Shown: positions 32,380 through 44,013 of the stretch, piece after piece
Position numbering within the stretch: the stretch's first letter is position 1
How the letters are laid out: each line of letters begins with the position of its first letter
Assembly: GCA_018398585.1 (NCBI GenBank)
Contig: JAGTTD010000015.1
Span: 5,027,001 to 5,091,000 of the forward strand
Source: Simmondsia chinensis
Lineage: Eukaryota; Streptophyta; Magnoliopsida; Caryophyllales; Simmondsiaceae
Length of the DNA: 64,000 nt
Direction: 5' to 3'
The notes under the pieces: generated by a model
The model's input: the letters and a program-made list of their open reading frames with translations, nothing else
What the model was told of the DNA's origin: nothing
The model's database searches: none
Made by a program: the position numbers and the translations under genes

Positions 32380-32676
32380 TGATGAGGTTCAAATAAGGAA
32401 TGGTGATGTAACAGAAATGCAGAGAGAGAAGCAGAGTCAGAATAAGTAGAAGAACGCAGTATAGTAGATATATTTCATTGGATGCTTTTCTCATACAGAT
32501 GACAAGGATATTTATAATGGGATTTATCCAGCTCACACCCAAGCAATGTCCCTGCTGTAACTAGATGTTAGATAACAGAATTGGAAAAGAAATTAAGTAA
32601 AAGATATTACGTATACTTAGTAGCTAACGTTACTTATTCTTAAGGAAATTCCCTAACAACTTTGTATACTGTATCA
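32380..32676 (-). repeat. 3' LTR of the gypsy
   Basis: 297 bp, minus-strand TGATACAGTATACAAAG to TTTGAACCTCATCA; preceded on that strand by the purine tract AAGGGAAAAATTA. Confidence 0.93.
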
Positions 32677-32705
32677 TAATTTTTCCCTTGAAAACACCCT
32701 TGTCC

Positions 32706-33989
32706 TCAAGGGTGGAAATCGGGAAACTTCAGATGTAAATCGTGTAAAAATTCCCAAGTAGCTTCTTCTGCAGGCATTCCCTTCCACTTGATAAGTCCCT
32801 TAGCAGCCGCTCGGTGACCCCTTCTGACCATTTTTCTGTCCAACACCGTTTCTGGTTGCTTCTTGGACAGCTGATCCCAGTCACATGGTATGGCTACAGG
32901 CTGTAAGGGGAGAGGTCCAGAGTGCATTTTTAGCTGTGAGACATGGAATACATCGTGGATCCTGGCTGATGGAGGTAAAGCGAGCTTATATGCAACCTTG
33001 CCAAATGCACTGACAATCTGAAATGGCCCATAATACCTTGGTGAAAGCTTATTGTTGCTACGATGGGCTACTGTTATCTGCTTATAAGGAAGTAGTTTCA
33101 AGTAGACCCAATCACCAATATTGAAGCTTCGATCAGTCCTTCTTCTATTAGCTATCTGAGTCATTCTATTCTGAGTCCGCTTAAGATGATATTTCAGTGT
33201 ATTGATCATCTCTTCCCTTGCCTGCAAACTTCTATCCACAACTTCCACCTCACTTTCCCTTGCTAAGTAAGGTAAATGTAAGGGTGGTGGTTGCCCATAA
33301 ACAACCTCGTAAGGAGTCTTTTGAGTAGATGAGTGCCAAGTGGTATTATACCACCATTCGGCTAGGGGAAGCCACCTAGACCACTGTGAGGGATGAGAGC
33401 TGCACATACACCTCAAGTAAGTCTCGAGCCCACCATTAACCACCTCCGTTTGGCCATCCGTCTGAGGGTGATAAGCTGTTGATAAGTCAAGATCAACTCC
33501 TTGTATGGAGAATAATGCCTGCCAAAAGTCACTCTGAAAGACTGTGTCTTTGTTGCTGACTATGGTGCTCGGGAGCCCATGGAGCTTGTATACATTGGCC
33601 ATTTATGCTTGAGCTACCCCTAAAGCTGTGTATGGATGGGTGAGAGCAATGAAGTGAGCTGCCTTGCTAAGCCTGTCAACCACCACTAAAATAACATCCT
33701 TGCCAAACGAACTCGGGAGCCCCTCATTAAAGTCCATAGATACATCGGTCCATACTGTTTGTGGTATGGGTAGTGGCTGAATTAAACCGGGATAAGCTTG
33801 GTTGTCATACTTGCAAGCTTGACAAATCAAACATTTCTTGACAAAGTCCTTGACTGTCTTGCTCATTCCCTTCCAATAGAAGATCGACTTCACCCTTTGT
33901 AGTGTAGCAACTCTTGCAGAATGCCCTCCAGTAGGTGATTCATGCAGCCACTGTAAAATCTTGCTTCTCAGTTCAATGTCATGCCCCAC
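32706..33989 (-). pseudogene. Gypsy integrase with chromodomain
   Basis: A single frame with one stop (at about 33603, before MANVYKLHGLP). Zinc-binding H-H-C-C: LHESPTGGHS ... CLICQACK. Core: VSMDFNEGLP (first Asp), YHPQTDGQTEVVN (catalytic Glu). At the second catalytic position the family SDRD motif reads SNKD, so that Asp is replaced by Asn and activity is unlikely. The C-terminus has the LSPRYYGPF and HDVFHVSQLK motifs and ends in a chromodomain-like LIKWKGMPAEEATWE, which in chromoviruses steers integration to marked chromatin. Confidence 0.92.
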
Positions 33990-34019
33990 TGCCAGCTTAC
34001 CATTCCTCTTGAGTTGGTC

Positions 34020-35300
34020 CTACTGCCAAGTATATCGGGTGTGACTTTGAGGATTCTGCTGTAACTGCTGGATTAGCTTCTGCAGGTGAGGGTCGGATTG
34101 CCAAGCTAACTGTAAGAGATGATACAGATTGCTTTCTACTGATGTAAGCATCATACATACTACATTCTGGCTCGGGAGTCTTGATAATGCATCTGCCACA
34201 ATGTTCTCTTTACCTCGCTTGTGCTCAATGTTGTAGCTGAAACCAAGGAGCTTAGAGAGCCACACTTGCTGAAAGTGTGTGCTGATTTTCTGATCTAGCA
34301 GGTATTTCAAGCTCCTTTGATCTGTTCTAATGACAAACGTGTTGTTGATCAAGTATTGGTGCCATTTCTGGACAACATGAACAACCGACAAAAGCTCCTT
34401 CTCATATACTGATAACAATTGCTGCTTGGGACTGAGGTGTTTGCTTATATAAGCTAAGGGGTGCTGCTCCTGCAGAAGGACAACTCCAATTCCCACATTG
34501 CACGCATCTGTCTCAATTATGAATTGTTTGGAAAAATCTGGTAAGGCCAACACCGGAGCTGAAACAAGGGCCTCTTTTAATGCTTCAAAGGCTAATTGAG
34601 CTGCTTCATTCCACCCCCATTGATCCTTTTTTAAGAGAACAGTCAGGGGTCTAGCTATCTTGCCATACCCTTGAATGAATCTCCTATAGTACCCGGTTAA
34701 CCCCAAAAATCCCCTTAGCTGTTTGATGTTGTTGGGTACTGGCCATTTGGCGACTGCTTCTACCTTCCTTGGGTCGGTTGTGACACCTTTGAATGACATC
34801 AAGTGACCAAGGTATTCGATTTGGGCAGCAGCAAACGAACACTTGCTCTTCTTTGCAAACAGTTGGTGTTGTTGTAGTAAGTTGAAGACTACTTTCAGGC
34901 GCTGAACATGTTCCTTGGCTGAAGGGCTGGAGATTAATATGTCATCAAAGAATACCAATACAAATTTCCTCAAAAAAGGAGCAAATATAGAATTCATTAG
35001 TGATTGGAAGGTGGAAGGAGCATTGGTGAGCCCAAATGGCATCACTCTGAACTCATAATGTCCCATATGTGTTCGAAAGGTTGTCTTGTAGACATCATCT
35101 GGCCACATCCTAATCTGGTAGTACCCTGACCGTAGGTCTACCTTGGAGAAGATAGTAGCTCCTCCCAATTCATCAAGAAGCTCTTCAACCAAGGGTATGG
35201 GGAGCTTGTCCTTGATGGTAGCTTGATTCAAGTCTCGGTAGTCTACACACATTCTCCATCCTCCATGTTTTTTTCTTAATGAGAACAACAGCTGAAGCAT
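34020..35300 (-). pseudogene. Gypsy reverse transcriptase and RNase H
   Basis: 426 open codons. Reverse transcriptase motifs: WRMCVDYRDLNQAT, FSKVDLRSGYYQIRM, FRVMPFGLTNAPSTFQ, catalytic FFDD in VFFDDILIS. RNase H: FIIETDACNVGIGVVLLQ, YEKELLSVVHVVQKW, IRTDQRSLKYLLDQ, then NIVADALSRLP at the border to integrase. A +1 frameshift in an A run at about 35268-35274 separates it from the upstream part of the polyprotein (to 35808), which holds VVLIKKK in the other frame. Confidence 0.94.
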
Positions 35301-36301
35301 AAGGGCTTACACTGTGTTGGATGTATCCCTTATTCAGCAACTCTTGCGTCATTTCCTCAATAATGTCCTTCTGCAGCACAGGGTACCTGTATGGCCTCTT
35401 ATTGATGGTCTGCGTGCCTTCCTTCAGGTGGATCCTGTGGTTGAATTGAAGCCTGGTAGGAGGTAGTTGCTGAGGCTCCTTAAACACTGCACTAAAATGC
35501 TGTAGGAGAGTTTGAATATCAGCTGGAATTGGGTTTGTTGGAGTCGCCGCAGCAGCTGATTCATCCACTGCTAAGGGAAGTGTGTTCTGCTCATCTGTAA
35601 TGGAGTCAAGCTGCAACAAGGCTAAGAATGATGTTTCCTGTATTGCCTTGTTCATAGCCCTCACCCTAACAATCCTGCAAATCTTCACGCAATTGCCCCT
35701 GCAGCCTCCTCTTCTGATCTCCCACACAGAATTCCATGGTGAGATTCTTGAAGTTGCATTTGATATCTCCCAAAGTGGACAACCATTCCACTCCCAATAC
35801 CATGTCACATCCTCCCAAGGGTATCAACATGAAGTCAGGATTATACACGTGCCCTTGCATCTTCCAAATTAGCCCCTCACATCTTGAGTTGCACATCAAA
35901 CTACTCCCATCAGCTACTGTAATATTTTGAGGTACGGTTGTTGATATTGTGCCTCCCAGCTTTAATGCTACTGTTGCATCTATAAAATTATGCGTGGAAC
36001 CAGAATCCACCAGTATGTGCAGGGTCTTCTTACCACTGAAACCAATCACCCTCAAGGTTTGAAAGTGTTGATCACCAGAGAGAGCATGAAGGGAAATCTG
36101 AGCAGAATTTTCCCCTTCAAGTTCACCTTCTGGGATCATTTCTTCAGCAATATCTGGAGGCTCTTCCTCTATGTCCTCTTCTGCGTCAATAACAAAGAGC
36201 TGTGGTGACATAGACTTGCATCTGTGGCCTTGTTCAAACCTCTCATCACAGAAATAACATAGTCCCTTGGCTCTTCTCTTTTGTAAATCAGTTCGGCTCA
36301 T
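35301..36301 (-). pseudogene. Gypsy gag zinc knuckle and protease
   Basis: Starts RTDLQKRRAKGLCYFCDE, an unusual knuckle ending GHRCK that is typical of plant gypsy gag. An acidic linker follows, then the aspartic protease HILVDSGSTHNFID (catalytic DSG), ALKLGG, and LGVEWLSTLG. Past about 35666 the sequence continues in another frame (35808 downward) towards the start of reverse transcriptase (LLQHFSAVFKEP). Confidence 0.88.
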
Positions 36302-36318
36302 GGTTCGATGGCCCTTAT

Positions 36319-37253
36319 CTACACCAGATGGGCCAGCACCTGTTCTCCATGTGTTCTGCCTTCCAGGACCTCCCCTCTGTTACTAGGATGAGGTCTATTG
36401 TTCAATGGGGTGGGAAGAAGGGCAGGTCGGTTAGGCCTAAACTGCTTAGACAGAGCCTCAATCTTGGCTTCTGCTAGTTTGGCTAAACACACGGCCTGTA
36501 GTAAATTGAGGGGTTGGCTAGCTCGAACATCCATCTCTATATCTCTTCTTAGCCCGGTTAACATGCAGCTCACCAGTTGAGTCTCATTAAGATCAACTCT
36601 CACGGCTATGGCATCAAATTTTGCCAAATAGTCTGATACTGAACTCTCCTGTCTTAAATTCATCAGCTCCGACACAGGGTCTTCATATGAGTTTCCAAAT
36701 CTATTTTGTAAAGCTCGCACATATTCCTCCCAGCTGGGTAGGAATTCAGTATATTTGGTTCGTATTAGGCGTTGATGCCATTGTAAGGCCAACCCCCTTA
36801 AGTGCATTGTGGCCAATCTCAATTTGTCATTAACAAGAGTATTATCTATTGTGAAGAATTGATCACACAGGTAAAGCCATTCATTCAAGTTCTCTCCATA
36901 AAATAAGGGAAATTCAATTTTAGTCGCCTAGGGGCATAAGTGTTGTTACCCATTTGTCTAGCTTGTTGTTGATCGGGTGTTACTGCAGTCTGAACCTCCT
37001 GCGCTCAAACTCCTGTTGCTGTTGAGTCTCTATCAACAGTCCTACCCTGCTGCAGCATGATACCAGTCATCCACTCCCTCAACGATAAGATCGAAGCCTG
37101 TAATTCAGCTGAGGATCGTTCCCTCGATTGAACAATGGCTGCCTGGAGATCAGCTGAAGTTCGATCCACCCTTTCATTCGCTGCCTGAATCTGGGCAGTG
37201 AGGGTTTCTTCCACACGCCTTAGTTCCGCCACCGATTTGGTGTTGTCAGCCAT
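36319..37253 (-). pseudogene. Gypsy gag
   Basis: Start Met at 37253 (MADNTKSVAELRR, a coiled-coil-like leader with repeated ELQA.I.S.RE). After a TGA stop near 37005 and a frame change, the core reads EFPLFYGENLNEWLYLCDQ, LRLATMHLRGLALQWHQRL and LTGLRRDIEMDVRA (Retrotrans_gag type). The frame shifts again near 36319 before the knuckle. Confidence 0.85.
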
Positions 37254-37288
37254 GGTAGGGTATGAATACCACAGGTCAGAGGTCAGGA

Positions 37289-37300
37289 GCTCTGATACCA
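37289..37300 (-). other. Primer-binding site of the gypsy
   Basis: TGGTATCAGAGC, one base inside the 5' LTR end; initiator tRNA-Met type. Confidence 0.9.
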
Positions 37301-37301
37301 A

Positions 37302-37598
37302 TGATGAGGTTCAAATAAGGTATGGTGATGTAACAGAAATGCAGGGAGAGAAGTAGAGTCAAAATAAGTAGAAGAAGGCAGTACAGTAGATATATTTCAT
37401 TGGATGCTTTTCTCATACAGATGACAAGGATATTTATAATGGGATTTATCCAGCTCACACCCAAGCAATGCCCCTGCTGTAACTAACTGTCAGATAATAG
37501 AATTGGAAAAGAAATTAAGTAAAAGATATTACGTATACTTAGTAGCTAACTTTACTTATTCTTAAGGAAATTCCCTAACAACTTTGTATACTATATCA
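37302..37598 (-). repeat. 5' LTR of the gypsy
   Basis: 297 bp. The minus-strand TATA box CATTATAAATATCC lies at about 37429-37442 and is conserved in the other LTR. Confidence 0.93.
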
Positions 37599-37603
37599 GA
37601 ACC

Positions 37604-38599
37604 CCACTTAGGCTTATATGTAGATCTTGTAAGTTTCAACTCTGTGAGTTGGGCCTAGAAAGGCTCGATGAAACTTAACAACAAACATAAAATTTTTCAA
37701 TTTTTTTGGAAAGTTTTTCTAGAGAAGTAAAAAATTGGAAAAACTCTTTAAAAACTCAGCGTTGTGATTCAAAATGGTTCAAGAAAATATTAAGATAAAG
37801 AACTAAAAAGTGATGGTACGAAAAGCTACAAATGCAAATGAAAGACTATAAGGTAAAGATTGAAAAAGAAAACAAGAACACTAGATGTTTACGTGACCTC
37901 AAAATAATGGTCATAATCCACAACTTCCTATTTCTAGAGAAGTCTATCTAACTATATTATGATTATAATTACAATTTATAGACCAAGATCAACGCATTAA
38001 TAAAATATAAATACAAGACTTTAGGTTTTTAAGATAAAAAACTATATTATTGATATATATACACAGGAATCTTAGAACATTTCCATGAACAAAGCTCAGA
38101 GAAAGATGGACAAGGCCAAAAGTCTACAGTTTCTGAGTAGAGTTGCTTGGAAAGGAGAGGAGAGAGCGTTTTGGGAGAAAACCAAAATGAAAATGGAGTA
38201 ATTATGTAGAAAATCCTGAACTTCTCCACTTACATACCAAACCTCCTCAATCCCCGTCAAGTCCTACGTGGCACCATCTCCACCAGTCAACATCACTGCA
38301 TCCAACGGTCCAGATTTCACAAAAGAAACACAACCTGGGCACACGGGAAAATGACACGCTTCCAAGGCAAGCATCACGGATGTGCAACGCGTGTCTAGGA
38401 ATGCCCCAGCTTCTAGGGCACGATTCATATATGGGCAGCCGTGGATAAGCACTGGGTAGGAAAATATAGCATACGAGCAGGGGCAAAACATTAAATGACC
38501 AACCCTATAATAAAAATCAGAAAGAAAGATCCCTAGTGTTCAGCTTATTTACATTAATGCCATCCTTCATATCAGAGCAACATTCTCATAGAAACGACA
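37604..38599. other. Intergenic; end of the interrupted repeat, then AT-rich
   Basis: 37604-37660 continues the repeat broken by the gypsy. The rest has no supported gene. 38260-38420 is GC-richer with short frames on the minus strand, but none shows a domain. It could be the leader or LTR of an unidentified element. Confidence 0.4.
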
Positions 38600-39766
38600 C
38601 GTTTCAAGCAATCCCTATAACGCCCCCAAACGTTAATACCGAATAGGCTTAAGTTAACGGGCGCTACACGGCCGTATTATAACAAATCCCCTTATTATAG
38701 TACGAAGCCCGAATCTTTTCAAACAATAAATCCTCGAAATCGTTTAAACTGTTCCTATATAGGATATAATTCCAAATACATCAAACCTAACATTTTAATA
38801 CTAGTAGAGCGGAAGCTTAAAATTACAATATTCTAGATAGTTCTAATACGCTACAACAAAATCCATATATCATTCAACTACACGAAATAAACTAATTCCC
38901 AAGTAAACTGCTCCATGTTTTCTTCCATCAGGAACTTGTCATGGGTTACTAATCTGAAAAATAAGTGAATTGGGTGAGCAAACAACAAGCTCAGTAAGTA
39001 TAACACATTCCCTACCCGGATCAGGCACGTTACTAAAATAGATAAAAATTCCAACTAAAATTAGTAAAATCGATTTTTGTTTCAAAAGTCACGTTAAAGT
39101 GGCACAAATCATTAACTTATTTACAAGAGCTTTTTCTGGTAAAACTTACAGACGCATCGAATACTATGGCCGGTATTATTCCCGCGACAGGGTCACAAAT
39201 CGACGTTCACACTTCACATATTCGAACCGGTTCTAAGTCGACAAATCCAATAGGATCGAACATAGATCTATGTGCCGGTATTATTCCCGCGACAGGGTCA
39301 CAGATTGACTTTTCCATTTCGTATTTCACATTTCACATCGTCGACAAACCCCAGAGGGTCAACGTAGTTATCTGTAAGCTCTTCCCATAAAACCTTTCAA
39401 ATTCAAATCATAATTTCACAATAATTTCCTTCTAAATTCAATCACAAATTCACATTAATTTCCTTCTAAATTCAAATCACAAATTCACATATTCGTAAAA
39501 ACTCCTTCAAATTCACCTATTAAATCAACGTATAAAATCAGGATAACTCACATCAAAAGATTTTAAATCATATAATCAGCCAAATATATATGCCTGAGCC
39601 TATTTTTAACAATTAACAAATTGTTCAAACACAGGTCTTGTAAATCCAACTTAGTCAAGCAAACTTTCGTACTTATAAACAAGTAGGGGAAGTACTATAC
39701 TTACCTTTACTAGCTTTTAATCCAAAAATCCAGTTCTATAGTTGATTAACTTTACAATATGACGAG
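38600..39766. repeat. Unassigned repeat with two short tandem duplications
   Basis: Contains a ~104-bp tandem pair (39169-39272 and 39273-39376) sharing gccggtattattcccgcgac and agggtcaca(a/g)at, and a ~37-bp tandem (39416-39490) of aatttccttctaaattcaa. The phrase gtgagcaa.caacaagctcagtaagtat near 38975 is of a kind common in non-coding parts of plant LTR elements. No coding frame and no ends found. Confidence 0.45.
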
Positions 39767-40250
39767 ATGGTGTTGTCAGCAAGGTGGCCGGAGCTGTTCC
39801 GGAGAGGTGGCGGCACCGGGGGGGTCGGTCGGAGCTGTGCCGGCGGGGTGGCGGCACTAGAAAGATGGTCGGAGTTGGGCCGGCACGGTGGCGGCACCGG
39901 TGAGGGAGGAGAGAGAAAATCGTGGGTGGTAGAGAGAGGAGAAAGAGAGAGAGAGAGAGAGAGTTGGGTGGTGGTGAGAGACTCGAGGGTTGAGGTCTAA
40001 GGGTATTTATAGACCCCGGAGGTCAGGCGATACGGGAGAGAGGAGGTGACGGAAGGGGAAGAAGGGAGGCAGTAGAGGGGAAGAAGGTAGGCGGTAGAGA
40101 GGAAAGGAGGCGGTCGGCGGTAGTGAGGGAGGCGAGGCGGTAGGCGGTAGTGGTGAGGCGAGGCGGTAGGCAGTAGGCGGTAGTGGTGAGGGAAAAAGGG
40201 ACGCGAGGGAAAGAGGAAGGAGACGGTACGGGTGGGGGGGTTCACGGTAT
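39767..40250. repeat. GC-rich minisatellite block
   Basis: 39770-39910 repeats ggtggcggcaccgg(t/g) with gtcggagctgtgccgg; 39931-39963 is a GA microsatellite; 40020-40215 repeats ggcggtaggcggtagtggtgag. Frames on both strands (for example 39767-40000 plus, 40007-40291 minus) are low-complexity by-products. Confidence 0.6.
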
Positions 40251-40795
40251 TTACCCCTTTTCTTTTTCTTTTTTTTTGTTATTTTATACATTTATTTATT
40301 TATTTATTTTTAGTTTTTATCCTAATTTAAATACCCTAAATTTCATGTATTATATTATCGAGCCTAAATTTAATTTAAATATCCTAAGTTTTACCTATTA
40401 TAATATTTAATTAGACTAGGCATTACAATCCTAATACATTAAAGGTTGCATTTTGGTCTTGACAAAGTATTACTTAATTTCATCTTATTATTCTAAGTAT
40501 TATTATATAATAGTTAATATATATAGGAACCGATTATAACATTCAATTTTCCAAGAAAATAGTTGGACAGTAATTTTGCAATTTTCATTACTCTTTTAGA
40601 AAATTTAGAAAAAACTAGTTTCCATAATTTTCTACCTTTGTGTTTCTTATAAATTTCTTCTTGTTCTCTCTTACTTTTAGCTTTCTTCTCTTTCTTTTTC
40701 TTTTCTTTTCTTTTTTTCTCACTCCACCCTTCTCTTTCTCTCGCATTCTCATGCCCTTGCCATCGATTCCAACCTCTGACCCACAATCCACCCTT
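40251..40795. other. AT-rich and pyrimidine-rich spacer
   Basis: No gene. A CTTTT-rich tract at 40680-40735 resembles a plant leader, with a tatatatagg TATA-like box near 40518, but only the short fragment below follows. Confidence 0.35.
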
Positions 40796-40943
40796 CATGG
40801 CCGAAGAGGCATTAAAGAATCGTGTAAATTATTTAACGACACTTATTTGCTGAACATAATAGAGCATGCTTTTTGTATACTTAAGTCTAAGTTCCCTATT
40901 TTTAAAGCGAAGCTCACTTGGCTAACTCATTTGTGGTTTATAT
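40796..40943 (+). pseudogene. PIF/Harbinger-type transposase fragment
   Basis: About 49 codons read GRRGIKESCKLFNDTYLL and NIIEHAFCILKSKFPIFK. This resembles the C-terminal part of DDE_Tnp_4 transposases (KELFN..HSSLRN.IER.FGVLK.RFPIL), where the Glu of IE is the third catalytic residue. Nothing upstream or downstream continues the protein, so it is a small relic. Identification rests on motif memory only. Confidence 0.5.
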
Positions 40944-40945
40944 GA

Positions 40946-41425
40946 CACATCCACTAAGGTGACAAAAGATAATTCCAATAATGTGTGAATAAACGACAAA
41001 ACAAATACATTATTTACTTCATATAGTAGAGATGGTGCAATGTTCTATAATGAGAATGTTATTGTCATAAGTTTAAAGAAACAAAATTACTCAAAGATTC
41101 ACCATCACTTTGAGATACATCAAGTTTATACCGCATTTGATGGACCTCAACCAATCACTCTTTATGTGTGCTGATGTTCTTTATGAATCTGACTCCAATT
41201 TGTTAATTTTTGGATGAATTCAACTAATACTCCAATTAAGGAGACTTTTTGTAGTTCTTGTATTTTTGTATACATAGTGCAAGAAAAGTAAAGGATATAG
41301 AGTCAACCCAAGTTATTGTAAGGGTGTAGAGACGCAAAGCACCCTCAAACACCTGACCTCGGATGCTTAAGAATTAAGAACAATGATAGAAAAAAAATGC
41401 AATAGCTGAACAACCTGTTATGAGC
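40946..41425. other. AT-rich spacer
   Basis: No supported feature. Confidence 0.4.
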
Positions 41426-41430
41426 TTGAA

Positions 41431-42353
41431 TGTCATGTGCATGACATTATGGAAGCCACGACCCTGGACACAACCGTTGCTGGATCGTGAAAATGGGGTA
41501 ATGCGCTGGAGTGCACATGACTTGCATTGGAATGTGCATGGAATGTGCAGGGTTGCACATGAGGTGCGCATGTCTGCTCATGGGTTGCGGTGGTGTGCGC
41601 ATGAGTGCACATGTGATGCGCAAGGGTTGCGCTTAGTTGCGCTTGGCTTGAGCCACGCTGCACAGGGACCTGAGCATGAGCTGGGTCCATGTCAAGATTG
41701 GGTCTTAGTCCATGCACTGTCTGCTTGTGACACTGCCTGTGTCATCATCTTGCCAACCTGTAATTAGGATCCAGCCACTCTGTCATCCAGTTCCTACCGT
41801 CACAGCCAGTTGCACCATCTGCCTGTGACATTGTCAGTGTCATAGTCCAATCCAGCAGTCCCAGTACACAGTTAGAATCCTCCCTAGTCACCGGTAGGGC
41901 ACTCTAGCAGTTCCTAGGTCTGTTAAGCTGGCAGCTCCTCCCAAAAAAGCTCAGAACCTCCCGGAACCTTCCAAAAGCAGCCATAAATATCCAAAACAGT
42001 CCAGAACCTTCTAGAACTGTCTATAAGTCTCTAGAAGCTATTATTCCCTGATTTTTAGATATTTTTCCGTATTTCTTAGACATTTTTAGCATAGATCATT
42101 TGTACTCAGTTTCTATAAATAGTCTGGCAAGCATTTTAAGAAATCATTCATTCAATCAATCAAATACAAGTGTTCCACACTACTTTCTCATATTAGAATT
42201 ATCTCTCCTTCTCATCTCAATGATTCTCTATTCTCTTCTCATCTAAACTCCAATTCTTTTCTCATCTCATATTCTATCTCTAATTCACTTCTCTCTCTCA
42301 TCTTACTCTAAAACCTCTATCCCTTTCCCCGTCACAACTCGAGGATTGTGACA
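41431..42353 (+). repeat. 5' LTR of the deleted gypsy
   Basis: The first third is built of TGCGCATG/TGCACATG words on a quasi-periodic pattern. The end is CT-rich (ctcatct repeats). A tataaata TATA-like box lies near 42113. Confidence 0.72.
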
Positions 42354-42419
42354 AGTGGTATCAAAGCTTTCTTACGATCAAAATCTGGCAAAAACAAGAA
42401 GTTATCGTGGTACAGTAAC

Positions 42420-42955
42420 TATGTCCTCATCCAAAGACACCACCGGTCCTAGGAACGGTTCTTAGCCATCGAGAGGCGTCTCAATGCTATGTCCCATGCT
42501 TAGCAGCAAAATAGGGCGAAGGATAAGGAAGAACAAAATCGCATTAATGATGAACTTAGATCCACCACTCGTAACGTGAAGTCTAATTTAGTCGAAGTTA
42601 AGATTTCCCTCAACTCTTTGGCCTAGATGATGAAAAAAATGATGCAAAGCCAAGAAAAGCGCCCTGAAGTAATTCAGGAAGTCGTGCCCGAAGTTGCAGC
42701 TAATGGGGAAACTATGGTAGTTGAGAATTATGTGAGACCTAGGGGGCAAGAAGTGATTCCACCTCCCAACCATACCTAAGAACACAGGAGCGAACCCAGG
42801 GCCCCATCACGACGCGTAGAAGAAGAGGATTGCAGCCATCACCTTGGCAGCGCAAGGTCTTGGAACCCAAATTACAACCCAAAATTGGATTTCCAACGAT
42901 TTAAAGGTACTAACTCAAGGGCATGGGTAAGGAAGTGTCCTATGTTTTTCGTTGG
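42420..42955 (+). pseudogene. Gypsy gag N-terminal fragment
   Basis: Begins MSSSKDTTGP; stops and frame changes follow. The stretch KNRINDELRSTTRNV, then NYNPKLDFQRFKGTNSRAWV (Retrotrans_gag entry), identifies it. The protein breaks off where the LTR fragment begins. Confidence 0.68.
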
Positions 42956-42960
42956 TATAA

Positions 42961-43135
42961 TGTACTTTCTCATCTTAGAATTCTCTCTACTTCTCATGTC
43001 AGTGATTCTCTATTTTCTTCTCATCTAAACTCTAATTCTTTTCTCATCTCATATTATATCTCTAATTCACTTTGCTCTCTCGTCTTACACTAAAACCTCT
43101 ATCCCTTTCCCTGTCACAACTCGAGGGTTGTGACA
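42961..43135 (+). repeat. 3' LTR end of the deleted gypsy
   Basis: Matches 42184-42353 with scattered changes (tactttctcat ... ctcgagggttgtgaca). Confidence 0.82.
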
Positions 43136-43140
43136 TTGAG

Positions 43141-44013
43141 TCAATCCAATCTATACTCGGCACACTTGATTCAAGATAACTCAAACGAGATCAAGCTTAA
43201 CAAAATCTAGATGGAGTGAACCAATTTGAGTCACCTAGTGAACCAAGTTAAGCCACCAATATAAGACCAATGCTATCAAGCACAAAGCTTGGTCATCAAA
43301 GTCTTATATCTATTACACAAGTTTAATACACTGAAAGGGATGAGGATAGAAACTATGGCACAAGCGAATATCTTCTCATGCACTATAATTGGCACTTGAT
43401 TGTATTTGCAGATGCAAATGAAACAACAATTACAACTACAGCTAAGGAAAAGAAATAAAGCACAAGTGTGTTATGGAAAATTTGAAGAACTTTGGTATTG
43501 GTGTTGGGACTCCTTACTAAACCTTTTCCTCCCTTATTTATAGCATAAGAATCTAATTGATGCTCCTCAATTTCACGCTAGCACTAAGTACATCTTGGAT
43601 TTTGAACCTCCCGTGATTTACTAGGATTTTTCCCATAAAAAGCCCATGTTGGAGTCAATAGCTCATTGCCACCATGTCACCCAATTCCATTGTGCCACAC
43701 TTTTTTTGGCATCTCAACCGTCTCGAGTTAGAAATTGTCAGCCTTTCTTGCGGCATTTCAGGTAACCACTTTAAGCTCAAGCTTGAGCTCCTAATCTTCA
43801 GTAGTGGCACTGATAAACCACATCAAATACTTGCCTTTTACATGAGACTTACATATAAGCCCAAATGAAATTTTATCCTACAACCAATTGACTTTAGCGA
43901 AGTAATACACGAGGTTTATATGGTAATTTCTTCTCTCTCACAACTACAATATAAGATTCAACTAGACTCACGTGTAAAATCCTTATCATCTTGAATTGAT
44001 TTTTATCCTATGT
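43141..44013. other. Intergenic, no gene
   Basis: A minus-strand GCTATAAATAAGGGAGG box near 43535-43551 is TATA-like and could belong to an old LTR; no ends were found. Confidence 0.4.

Larger units (their letters stand above)
32380..37598 (-). mobile_element. Ty3/gypsy retrotransposon, chromovirus type
   Basis: 5219 bp with equal 297-bp LTRs (32380-32676 and 37302-37598; I count 13 mismatches, about 95.6% identity) and a perfect 5-bp duplication gaacc (32375-32379, 37599-37603). The primer site TGGTATCAGAGC adjoins the right LTR. The order on the minus strand is gag, protease, reverse transcriptase, RNase H, integrase, chromodomain. The short LTRs and small size suit Reina-like chromoviruses. 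Several frameshifts and stops make it inactive, but it is the youngest-looking complete element in the window. Confidence 0.96.
41431..43135 (+). mobile_element. Ty3/gypsy deletion derivative
   Basis: A 923-bp 5' LTR (41431-42353, TGTCATGTGC ... GGATTGTGACA), primer site TGGTATCAAAGC (42356-42367), a gag 5' fragment to about 42955, then only the last ~175 bp of a second LTR (42961-43135). The outer flanks ttgaa (41426-41430) and ttgag (43136-43140) agree in four of five bases. Most of the element, from gag to the start of the 3' LTR, has been lost in one deletion. Confidence 0.78.

Noticed and set aside
40007..40798. Pro/Tyr- and Lys/Glu-rich frames
   Set aside because: Products of the minisatellites and of the CTTTT tract, not coding sequence.
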